Positions 10,067 to 17,687 of a DNA stretch of 64,000 nt are shown piece by piece (the stretch's first letter is position 1; each line of letters opens with the position of its first letter). Under the pieces are notes generated by a model. The model was given only the letters and a program-made list of their open reading frames with translations, searched no databases and had not been told where the DNA came from. Source of the DNA: Siculibacillus sp. (GTDB taxonomy: Bacteria; Pseudomonadota; Alphaproteobacteria; Rhizobiales; Ancalomicrobiaceae); assembly GCA_030247555.1 (NCBI GenBank), contig JAOTSD010000004.1, forward strand, positions 45,716 to 109,715. The letters are read 5' to 3'. A program made the position numbers and the translations under genes.

Positions 10067-10168
10067 GGCCGGCGAGGGGCCCGGGTGAGAGAGGAACACC
10101 GAATGCCGTGTGCGTCATGACGACGTGATATGGTCGAGCGTGGCGAAGGCTGGCGGTGCGCATCTGCG

Positions 10169-11083
10169 ATGGAACGGAAAATCTCGCTCGGTGATCTTCT
10201 GCGTGCTCGTCTCTCCGGATCGGATGCGAAGCAGGACGGGATGCATCTGGCGGTCGTCTTCGAAAGCGGCGGGATGAGGAACATCTCGTCGGGGGGAGTT
10301 GTGTCGGAGTTTCAAAAGTTGGGCTTGGCCGGAGCCTTCGATTCGTTCCATGGGTCGTCTTCGGGGGCATGCGTTGCTCTTTATTTCGCGGCGGGGCGGG
10401 CCGAGGACGGTGTGAAGGTGCTCATCGAAGACATCAACAACCGCGATTTTATCAATATTCTGGATCTTTTCGCTGACGAAGCCGTGGTCAATACTCGGAA
10501 AATCGTTCGGGATGTGATTGGAATGCGTCGAAATCCCGAGGCAGATGCGAAGGTCTTGTCTTCCCTTTACGTCGTCGCCACGAGCTTGAGCAGCGGGCTG
10601 CCGGTGCGGTTGTTCGGATTCCAAGGACACTCGGACCTGCTCGATGCGATCGAAGGCACGATGAAGATTCCAAACATTCGAAGGCGCGGCTTTCACATCG
10701 GGAGAGTTGCCTTTGTCGACGGAGGCATATCGGCTCCGATTCCGTTGTTCTCGGCGATCGAGGCCGGGGCGACCCATGTGCTGGTGATCTGCAATCGAAA
10801 GAGGAGCGAATACCGTCCCAAGCCGGTGAAAGCGATCGCCGAGGCTCTGCTTCTGTTGTTGACCTGTGGTGTCACCACGGCGCGCGAATACCTTCGCGCT
10901 CAGAGACGTTTCCGGTTCGAGGGCGCGCCCCCCGGAGTCGATGTCGAATGGGTTCTCATACCGGAAGATTCTCCGGCATTCAGTGTCATCGAGATTCGCG
11001 AGGACAGGCTCCGGTCGAGGCTGCAGATCGGCAAATCGATTGCGCGTGAGTTCCTCGTAAAATGTGGTCTGGCTCCTATTTGA
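10169..11083 (+). CDS. Patatin-like phospholipase family protein
   Basis: With the start at ATG 10169 the protein has 304 residues; an in-frame ATG at 10130 would add 13. It has the patatin elements in order: an oxyanion-type loop ESGGMRN (32-38), which replaces the common GGGxRG, the nucleophile elbow GSSSG (62-66, Ser64), and the dyad aspartate Asp184 in VDGG. Patatins hydrolyse acyl esters of phospholipids. The codons are less GC-rich than in neighbouring core genes. Its 3' end overlaps the convergent membrane-protein gene by 8 bp. Both housekeeping lipid turnover and an effector role in a conflict system are possible. Confidence 0.82.
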   Translation: MERKISLGDLLRARLSGSDAKQDGMHLAVVFESGGMRNISSGGVVSEFQKLGLAGAFDSFHGSSSGACVALYFAAGRAEDGVKVLIEDINNRDFINILDLFADEAVVNTRKIVRDVIGMRRNPEADAKVLSSLYVVATSLSSGLPVRLFGFQGHSDLLDAIEGTMKIPNIRRRGFHIGRVAFVDGGISAPIPLFSAIEAGATHVLVICNRKRSEYRPKPVKAIAEALLLLLTCGVTTAREYLRAQRRFRFEGAPPGVDVEWVLIPEDSPAFSVIEIREDRLRSRLQIGKSIAREFLVKCGLAPI

Positions 11084-11576
11084 GTGCGGAAATCGAAAAC
11101 ACCAAAAAGCAGAGCCACGAAACTCCAAAAATCCAATATATTATCGCAAGAGCCAAATCCGTGGTTATTCCATTTTCTTTTCCTTCGGAAATAACTCCCA
11201 TTTCGGTGAAGAGCTTGCCATCGTATTTGTTTTCTATTTGCGAGCAACGCCTTCTGCAATTCTCGAGATGACTGAAATATCTTTTCTGTGTCAGAGCCGA
11301 TATGGCGAACATCGCCAGTCCGACGAGTGCGATCGGGATTTCGAAGCTCTTCGGAACGATGTCGAGTTTCGAATCCGGTGCGAACCTGGCGGCGATCAGC
11401 GCCATCAAGGCGACATTGGCGGTTACGTATTGCTTCAATGTCGAATATCCGACGTCGACGCCCTTGAAGTAGGCATTCGCCGCTTGTGCGTATTCGACGA
11501 GCGCGAACTCAAGCAGATGATTGTTTCGGCTCGACGCGGCTTCATGATCATCGATCGTTTCGGAAGGCATGGTCAT
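11076..11576 (-). CDS. Three-helix membrane protein B, unknown function
   Basis: The protein has 166 residues. A soluble N-terminus with a helix around LLEFALVEYAQAANAY (21-36) precedes membrane helices at about 50-66 and 80-96. A charged, Cys-containing segment, ENCRRRCSQIENKYDG (105-120), follows, then a third helix at about 138-161. The layout mirrors the protein at 8374-8898, though identity appears low. The start is uncertain among 11639, 11576 and 11570; 11576 was chosen for length agreement with that relative. The region is clearly richer in A+T than the surrounding sequence. Confidence 0.62.
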   Translation of the reverse strand: MTMPSETIDDHEAASSRNNHLLEFALVEYAQAANAYFKGVDVGYSTLKQYVTANVALMALIAARFAPDSKLDIVPKSFEIPIALVGLAMFAISALTQKRYFSHLENCRRRCSQIENKYDGKLFTEMGVISEGKENGITTDLALAIIYWIFGVSWLCFLVFSISALK

Positions 11577-11724
11577 GTCTCGGGCTGGTCGGTCGAAAGG
11601 CGTTGCCGGTTCTCGGTCTCGCCCCGAACGTTCGATCATTGCGGTTCCGGCGAGACCTCGCCTCTCATCAAGCTCGGCCCGAGGACGTTGATCCGAACGG
11701 TTTGGAAATTCCGGGCGTCCTTGC

Positions 11725-12681
11725 TCAGTAGGTCCACCGCTCCGCCTTGGCGATGAGGAAGTCGCGGAAGACCTTGACGCGGGCGGTGTTGCGCATCTCT
11801 TCGGGGTAGACGAAGTAGCAGTCGAAGGCCGGCACGTCGGCTTCCGGGATGAGCTGGACGAGATCGCTCTCGGCGTCGACCAGATAGTCCGGCAGGAGCG
11901 CGATGCCGACCGAGCGCTGCACGGCGCGCTTGATCGCCATGACGTTGTTGATCTTCAGGCAGGGCCGGCGCGGCGCGTTGAGCGGCCGACCGGCGGTCTC
12001 CAGCCAGTTCATGTCGCGCAGATAGACCGGGGCCGACGAGCCGAAGGTGATGATGCGGTGGGTGTCGAGGTCCTCGATGGTCTCGGGTGCGCCGTGGCGC
12101 TTGATGTAGCCGCTCGAGGCGTAGAGGTGGTAGTGGATCGAGAACAGCTTGCGCTGGATCAGGTCCGGCTGCACCGGCTGGCGGACGCGCAGCGCCACGT
12201 CGGCCTCGCGCATGGCGAGGTCGAGTTCCTGATCGTCGAGGATCAGTTCGAGCTCGACGTCCGGGTAGGTCTCGACGAATTCGTGGATGCGCGAGGTCAG
12301 CCAGGAGGTGCCGAGGCCGACGGTGGTGGTCACGCGCAGGAGGCCCGAGGGCTTCTCGCGCGTCTCGACCAGGCGCGAGCGCGCCTGTTCGAGCTTGAGC
12401 AACACCTCGCGGGCGGTGCGGAAGAGCAACTCGCCCTGCTCGGTGAGGATCAGGCCGCGGGCGTGGCGATGGAAGAGCGGCACGCCGAGGTCGGTCTCGA
12501 GCGCGCTCACCTGACGGCTGACCGCCGACTGGCTCATCTCCAGGTTCTCGCCGGCATGGGTGAAGGACCCGGCGTCGGCGGCGGCGTGGAAGATCCGCAG
12601 TTTGTCCCAGTCCAAGAGCCGTGCCCCCCTTCGTCTCGGTTCCTTCGGCCGCGCTTCGGGTGCGGGTCCGAACGGGTTCAT
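11725..12681 (-). CDS. lsrB: LysR-family regulator, LsrB/VtlR type
   Basis: This 318-residue protein is a LysR-type regulator. The winged helix lies near the start (WDKLRIFHAAADAGSFTHA, then SQSAVSRQVSALE), followed by an effector domain with TTTVGLGTSWLT and RIITFGS. The sequence closely resembles LsrB of Sinorhizobium and VtlR of Brucella, which act in redox or membrane homeostasis and control small RNAs. As in those genomes it directly follows trxB: its ATG at 12681 overlaps the trxB stop by four bases (ATGA), so translation is probably coupled. The first 30 or so residues are Pro/Arg-rich and not conserved, so a later start is possible. Confidence 0.88.
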   Translation of the reverse strand: MNPFGPAPEARPKEPRRRGARLLDWDKLRIFHAAADAGSFTHAGENLEMSQSAVSRQVSALETDLGVPLFHRHARGLILTEQGELLFRTAREVLLKLEQARSRLVETREKPSGLLRVTTTVGLGTSWLTSRIHEFVETYPDVELELILDDQELDLAMREADVALRVRQPVQPDLIQRKLFSIHYHLYASSGYIKRHGAPETIEDLDTHRIITFGSSAPVYLRDMNWLETAGRPLNAPRRPCLKINNVMAIKRAVQRSVGIALLPDYLVDAESDLVQLIPEADVPAFDCYFVYPEEMRNTARVKVFRDFLIAKAERWTY

Positions 12682-13640
12682 TCGGCCGCCGCCGCGTGGG
12701 CGGTGCCGGCGAGGTACTTCTCGGCTTCCAGCGCCGCCATGCAGCCCATGCCGGCGGCGGTGACCGCTTGGCGGAAGACGTCGTCGGCGACGTCGCCGGC
12801 GGCGAAGACGCCGGGGACGGAGGTCGCGGTCGAATAGGGTGCCGTCCACAGATAGCCCGAGGGCTTCAGCTTCAGTTGCGTCTCGAAGAGCTCGACCGCC
12901 GGCTTGTGGCCGATGGCGACGAACAGCCCATCGCAGGCGAGATCGCGGGTGGTGCCGGTCTTCACGTCGGCGATGCGGGCGCCGGTGACCGAGGGCGGCA
13001 TGCCTTCGGTGCCCAGCACCTCGACCAGCGCGGCGTTCCAGATCACCTCGATCTTCGGATGGGCGAAGAGGCGATTCTGGAGGATCTTCTCGGCGCGGAA
13101 CGAGTCGCGGCGGTGGACCACGGTCACCTTGGAGGCGTGGTTGGTGAGGTAGAGCGCCTCCTCGACGGCGGAATTGCCGCCGCCGATCACCACGACCTCC
13201 TTGCCGCGGTAGAAGAAGCCGTCGCAGGTGGCGCAGGCGGAGACGCCGTAGCCGCGGAACTTCTCCTCGGTCGGGATCCCCAGCCAGCGCGCCTGGGCGC
13301 CGGTGGCGATGATCAGCACGTCGCAGGTCCAGGTGTCGCCGCCGTCGCAGGAGAGCGTGAGGGGCCGCTTCGACAGATCGGCGGAAGTGACGGTGTCGTA
13401 GACGAGATTCGTGCCGCAGTGTTCGGCCTGCAGGCGCATCTGTTCGACCAGCCAAGGGCCTTGGATCGGCTCGGCGAAGCCCGGATAGTTCTCGACCTCG
13501 GTGGTGACCGTCAGTTGGCCGCCGAGCTGGATGCCGGCGATGAGGGTCGGCTCCAACATGGCGCGGGCGGCGTAGATCGCGGCGGTGTAGCCGGCCGGAC
13601 CGGAACCGATGATCAGGACGCGGGCATGCTTCTGCGACAT
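12678..13640 (-). CDS. trxB: Thioredoxin reductase (NADPH)
   Basis: The 320-residue flavoenzyme reduces thioredoxin with NADPH. It shows the FAD-binding GSGPAGYTAAIYAAR near residue 12, the redox-active CATCDG (Cys136 and Cys139), the NADPH-binding VIGGGNSAVEEALYL and the C-terminal FAD motif GVFAAGDVADDVFRQAVTAAG. The length is standard. It is the first gene of a two-gene operon with lsrB, joined by a four-base overlap. Confidence 0.96.
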   Translation of the reverse strand: MSQKHARVLIIGSGPAGYTAAIYAARAMLEPTLIAGIQLGGQLTVTTEVENYPGFAEPIQGPWLVEQMRLQAEHCGTNLVYDTVTSADLSKRPLTLSCDGGDTWTCDVLIIATGAQARWLGIPTEEKFRGYGVSACATCDGFFYRGKEVVVIGGGNSAVEEALYLTNHASKVTVVHRRDSFRAEKILQNRLFAHPKIEVIWNAALVEVLGTEGMPPSVTGARIADVKTGTTRDLACDGLFVAIGHKPAVELFETQLKLKPSGYLWTAPYSTATSVPGVFAAGDVADDVFRQAVTAAGMGCMAALEAEKYLAGTAHAAAAE

Positions 13641-13734
13641 GGGAGACCTTCTTCGACGTTCGTACGGCGTATAACTCCCATATAGTCGAAGAAGGGCCGG
13701 CTCCCCAAGGGGGGCGGCGAGAAATCCTGCTTTC

Positions 13735-14619
13735 TCACAGCCATTTACGATGGGCCCACATCCACTGGCCGGGAAGTTCGCGGATCCACTCCTCCCAGAC
13801 GGCGTGGATGGCCCGGGTCAGGGCGGCGACATCGGCCTCTGCGTCGGCGGTGCGGGGGACGTCGAGCCAGCGACCCTCGATGCGGAAATGCGCGCCCTCG
13901 GTGCGGACGGTGCGGCCGATGAAGAGCGGCAGGCCGAGACGGCGGGCGAGTATCGCGGGGAACGGCATGGCGCGGGCGGGACGGCCGAAGAAGTCGACGC
14001 CGATGGCGGTGCGGTCGGTCTGGTCGGCGATGATCGCCAGCACCGAGCCGGCGCGGGCGATCGAGCGCAGCTTCACCGCAATGCCTTGTTGGCGACCGAT
14101 CAGTCCGCCGGGATAGAGCGGCTCGCGGCGCGCCCGGAGCCAGTCCTCGACGTGAGGGTTGGAGAGCGGTTTGTAGAGTGCCTTGGTCTCGAAGCCGGCC
14201 CGGAGCAGGGGCAGCGAGACGACCTCCCAGTTGCCGGTGTGGAGCGAGACGAAGACGGCGCCGCCGGCGGCCTTCGCCAGTTCCTCGGCCGGAACGGCGC
14301 AGGCGACGCGCTCGGGTTCGGCGAGGAGGCGGGGGAGGAGGATGGTCTCGGCGGCGGTGCGGCCGAGGTTCTCCCACATGTCGGCGAGGATGCGCCGGCG
14401 CTCGGCGGGCGTGAGTTCCGGCAGGGCGAGGGCCAGGTGGGCGTCGGCGCGGGCGTGGCGACGGTTGAACGGCGCGAGGAGACGCCAGCACCGACCCATG
14501 AGGGCGGAGGCGCGGTCGAGGCCGAGCGCGCCGAGCAGAGCGGCCACCAGGCGCAACCCGACATGTTCGAGGCGCCAGGATATGCGGCGGCGGAAGGAGG
14601 GTGCGGATTCGTCGGACAT
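13735..14619 (-). CDS. Lipid A biosynthesis acyltransferase family (LpxL-like)
   Basis: The protein has 294 residues from ATG 14619. After a basic N-terminus and one membrane helix it shows the acyltransferase HX4E box, HTGNWE (127-132), the SNPHVEDWLRARR segment, ADQTDR, and a closing PGQWMWAHRKW, all typical of LpxL/HtrB. These enzymes add secondary acyl chains to lipid A at the inner membrane. Alphaproteobacteria hold several paralogues, so the chain added cannot be told. It lies upstream of trxB on the same strand with a 94-bp gap. Confidence 0.85.
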   Translation of the reverse strand: MSDESAPSFRRRISWRLEHVGLRLVAALLGALGLDRASALMGRCWRLLAPFNRRHARADAHLALALPELTPAERRRILADMWENLGRTAAETILLPRLLAEPERVACAVPAEELAKAAGGAVFVSLHTGNWEVVSLPLLRAGFETKALYKPLSNPHVEDWLRARREPLYPGGLIGRQQGIAVKLRSIARAGSVLAIIADQTDRTAIGVDFFGRPARAMPFPAILARRLGLPLFIGRTVRTEGAHFRIEGRWLDVPRTADAEADVAALTRAIHAVWEEWIRELPGQWMWAHRKWL

Positions 14620-14807
14620 GATCACGACCGGACTGCGTCGAGGGGTCGGCATAACGAATGACGACGCCGCAGGGAAGGGCCGAAGCGGCGCGGGGGGCGG
14701 AAAAGCGGCCGACCCGGGCCGGAAGCCGCCGCCGTCCCGGGTATCGGCCGACGTTCGGCCGTGCTAGGAAGCCGGCCTTCGTCCCGATCGAGGTCCGCGA
14801 AAGCCGC

Positions 14808-15605
14808 ATGTCCACCCCGCCGAACGCTCCGGTCAACGTCGTCTGCATCAAGTGGGGGGAAAAATACCCCGCCTACTACGTCAACCGGCTCTTCCGCGGG
14901 GTCTCGCGCTTCCTCGCGCGGCCGTTCCGCTTTCTCTGCTTCACCGAACGGCCGGAAGGCCTGGTGGAGGGAATCGAGGTGCATCCGCTTCCCGTGGAGC
15001 CCTTCGAGGCGGAGATCGTCGCGGCGATGAACCGCGAAGGCCGAAAGGGTGCCTGGCGCAAGGTGTCGTTGTTCCGCCCCGGCCTCGCCGGCATGGTGGG
15101 CCCGGTGCTCGGCTTCGACATCGACGTGGTGGTGACCGGGCCGCTCGACGACCTCGTCGACTTCGCCCCCGACAAGGTCTGCATGCGGCGCGAATGGCGC
15201 TACGAGAGGCGCGGCAAGCAGGGCGGCCACGGCTCGGTCTTCCTGTTCGACCCGGCGAAACATCCGTTCCTCTACGAGGAGTTCGCCGCCGATCCGGCCG
15301 GCTCGGTGGCGGCCCACAAGGGCTCGGAGCAGTACTACACGTCGATGACGGCGCTGCGCCACGGGGCTCTCGAATATTGGCCGGGCGAATGGATCTCGTC
15401 GTTCAAGCGCGATGCGATGCGGCCTTTCCCGTTCAACCACGTCCAGGAACCGCGACTGCCGGCGACCTGTCGGGTGATGTGTTTCCATGGCACGCCGAAG
15501 ATGGAAGAGGCGCTGGAGGGTTGGAAGAATCTGAGGCGCGGCACCAAGCCGGCGACCTGGCTCGCCCGCGACTGGTTGTGGGGCGAGGAACCGGCGCGGG
15601 GCTGA
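14808..15605 (+). CDS. Glycosyltransferase-like protein (GT8-like, DxD motif)
   Basis: The 265-residue soluble protein begins with a VVCIKWGEKYPAYYVNRLF strand-helix and contains FDIDVVVTGPLDDL, whose DID (104-106) matches the metal-binding DxD of GT-A glycosyltransferases. Other conserved parts are the GHGSVFLFDPAKHPFLYEEF stretch and FHGTPKM near the end, where GT8-type enzymes have an HFxGxxKPW-like motif. It probably transfers a sugar in a cell-surface glycan. An upstream in-frame start at 14658 gives a non-conserved Arg-rich extension. Confidence 0.7.
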   Translation: MSTPPNAPVNVVCIKWGEKYPAYYVNRLFRGVSRFLARPFRFLCFTERPEGLVEGIEVHPLPVEPFEAEIVAAMNREGRKGAWRKVSLFRPGLAGMVGPVLGFDIDVVVTGPLDDLVDFAPDKVCMRREWRYERRGKQGGHGSVFLFDPAKHPFLYEEFAADPAGSVAAHKGSEQYYTSMTALRHGALEYWPGEWISSFKRDAMRPFPFNHVQEPRLPATCRVMCFHGTPKMEEALEGWKNLRRGTKPATWLARDWLWGEEPARG

Positions 15606-15636
15606 TCGGCTTCCGGCACCGCTCCCGGGCTACGGT

Positions 15637-16407
15637 TCAGGGCCGGGTCGCGACCAGTATGCGGCCCTTGTGGAAATACTCTACGGCGAAGCCGGCGGCC
15701 CTGAGCAGCGGTTCGCATTCGGCCGCCGTCGACTTGCCGTTGCGCTCCGGGCTGACGTCGATGACCACCTTGCGGGTGATCGGCAGGATGCGCTCGGAGC
15801 CGCGCAGCATCTCCGGCTCGGCGCCTTCGGTGTCGCATTTGATGACGTCGACCCTGGTCACGCCGAGCGACAGGATGAAGTCGTCGAGGCGCTTCACCGG
15901 CACGGTGTACTTGTCCGACCAGTGTTCGGGCTCGATCAGCGAACTGTCGGCGCCTTCCGGGAAGGCCCAGAAGGTCGCCTCGCCATCATGGTCGGACACC
16001 GCGAACTGAAAGCCGCGGGCATTGGGGAAGGCGGCGGTGTTGTTGCTCCAGGCGCGGAAGTTCAGCCGATCCGGCTCGACCGCGATCACGTCGGCGCCGC
16101 GGGTCGCGGCATAGAGGGTGAACTCGCCGACGTTGGCGCCGATGTCGAGCACCGTGTCGCCGGGCGAGACGGTGAAGCGGGCCTCGGCGCCGTAACGGCG
16201 GGCGACGCGCGCGAGACGCTCGTCCCAGCCCCAGGAATAGAGCCGGATGCGGCGCGGGGCGACGAACCACAGCGTCCGGCCGTCGGCGAAAGTGGCGGTC
16301 ATCAGTCCGTCCTTCGCGGCGATCACGCGGCGCTTCAGGCCGAAGAGGCCGAGGCGGGCGACGAGGTCATGGAGGACCGTCCAGAAGAAGCTGCGCAAGG
16401 CGGACAT
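15637..16407 (-). CDS. FkbM family methyltransferase
   Basis: The 256-residue protein has the SAM-binding motif TVLDIGANVGEFTLYA (about 85-100), the acidic loop VIAVEPD, and DVIKCDTEGAEPEMLRG, the FkbM-family signature. FkbM enzymes O-methylate hydroxyl groups on polyketides and, in Gram-negative bacteria, sugars of surface polysaccharides. Its place among glycosyltransferase and O-acyltransferase genes favours glycan methylation. It is divergent from the ELM1-type gene. Confidence 0.87.
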   Translation of the reverse strand: MSALRSFFWTVLHDLVARLGLFGLKRRVIAAKDGLMTATFADGRTLWFVAPRRIRLYSWGWDERLARVARRYGAEARFTVSPGDTVLDIGANVGEFTLYAATRGADVIAVEPDRLNFRAWSNNTAAFPNARGFQFAVSDHDGEATFWAFPEGADSSLIEPEHWSDKYTVPVKRLDDFILSLGVTRVDVIKCDTEGAEPEMLRGSERILPITRKVVIDVSPERNGKSTAAECEPLLRAAGFAVEYFHKGRILVATRP

Positions 16408-16649
16408 TCGGTACTTTCTCGATGCGGCGCGCGACCCGAGCGTGGCGGGGCGTGGCGGGGCGACCGTCGGCGGTCCCTCGGCGAAGGGCCGGCGCGGCGG
16501 GCGCCGGAGGGACCTCGGAGCCGCCGTGGCGGCGGCGGTATTTATCCGGGCGGGGAGGTCGAGCGCAAGGCCGGGGCAGGCGAGGCTGGAAGGCAGCGGC
16601 GGTTTCGTCTAGACGAAGGCGTCCGCGAAGCCATCCGACGGAGCCGGCC

Positions 16650-17687
16650 CTGAAGATCCTCGTCCTCCTCATCGACAAACCGGGTCATCGGCATCAGGCC
16701 GAGGGCGTCGCCCTGTCGATCGCGAGGCTGGCACCGGTCGAGCGCCTGGCCGTGGAGGTTCGACCGCGCTGGTTCGCCTTCCCGGCGCTGCGCCGCGCCG
16801 CACTGTCGCTGGCGCGCGCCGCCTCGCCGGCTGCGATGCTGCGCCTCGTCTACGGCATCGACCCGTCGGCGCTGGCGCGACCCGACGCGATCGTCGGATC
16901 GGGGCGGCCGGCGGTCGCGCCGGGGATCCTGCTCGCCCGCCACTTCGGCGTGCCGTACGTCTTCGCCGGGCTCGCCGACGGCATGGCCGAGGCGGTCGAG
17001 ATCGACCTCATGCTGGTCAGCGTGAAGCGCTTCGAGAGCGCGACGAACGCGATCTTCACGCCGGTGCCGTCGCTGGTCGCACCCGACCGGCTGCCGGCGC
17101 CGCGCGACCCCTCCGATCCGCGCGGGCTCGCCGGCGCCTCGATCGGCCTGCTGCTCGGCGGCGACGCCCATTCCCATCGCTTCGACGAAGCCGATTGGCG
17201 CGACCTCGCCCGGCTGGTGCGCGATACGCGCGAGCGGGCGGGCGTGCGCTGGTGGGTGACCAACTCGCGACGTACCGGCGATGTCGGCGGCCGCATCTTC
17301 GCGGCGCTGGCCGAGGAGGGCGTCGTCGAGCGCTTCGTCGACTGGCGCGACCCGGGCTCGGGCACGGTCGCCGACATCTTCGCCGCGGACCTCCTCATGG
17401 TTACCGAGGATTCGGTGTCGATGATGTCGGAAGCCGTGGCGGCGCAGCGGCGCGTGGTGGCGTTGCGGCCGCGGCGGTTCGAGGCGACGCTGGTCGACGA
17501 CATCGTCGCGACGTTGGTCGACGGCGGGGCGATGGCGGTGCTGCCGATCGCCGGGAGCGGGGCGGAGGATCTTCTCGGCGCCTTCGGCCGGCTGGAACCG
17601 GTGACGACGGATCATCGCGATACGATCGCGGCGGCGGTGCGGGCGCGGCTGCCGGCGCTTTTCGCGTCCGCCGAGGTGCGGCGATGA
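16650..17687 (+). CDS. ELM1/GtrOC1-type nucleotide-sugar-like protein, probable CTG start
   Basis: The frame encodes about 345 residues starting LKILVLLIDKPGHRHQAEGV, which aligns with the conserved N-terminus (KILVLSDGKPGHxNQ) of the mitochondrial-fission ELM1 family, a glycosyltransferase-B-like fold. Later landmarks are VGSGRPAVAPG, GLLLGGDAHSHRF and TEDSVSMMSEA. No ATG, GTG or TTG lies near this N-terminus. The codon there is CTG, with GGAG 7 bases upstream. The alternative ATG at 16422 would add 76 Arg-rich residues. Its stop overlaps the next ATG by four bases (ATGA), so it is coupled to the acyltransferase gene. Bacterial members often occur in polysaccharide loci. Confidence 0.78.
   Translation: MKILVLLIDKPGHRHQAEGVALSIARLAPVERLAVEVRPRWFAFPALRRAALSLARAASPAAMLRLVYGIDPSALARPDAIVGSGRPAVAPGILLARHFGVPYVFAGLADGMAEAVEIDLMLVSVKRFESATNAIFTPVPSLVAPDRLPAPRDPSDPRGLAGASIGLLLGGDAHSHRFDEADWRDLARLVRDTRERAGVRWWVTNSRRTGDVGGRIFAALAEEGVVERFVDWRDPGSGTVADIFAADLLMVTEDSVSMMSEAVAAQRRVVALRPRRFEATLVDDIVATLVDGGAMAVLPIAGSGAEDLLGAFGRLEPVTTDHRDTIAAAVRARLPALFASAEVRR

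Noticed and set aside
8374..11576. Complete CBASS-type system with patatin effector
   Set aside because: No cyclic-nucleotide synthase (CD-NTase), E1/E2-like or JAB gene is present in or next to the patch, so only a looser hypothesis is kept.
16422..16649. Upstream ATG as start of the ELM1-type gene
   Set aside because: The 76 added residues are Arg/Gly-rich, look like translated non-coding GC-rich DNA, and lie outside the conserved family N-terminus.
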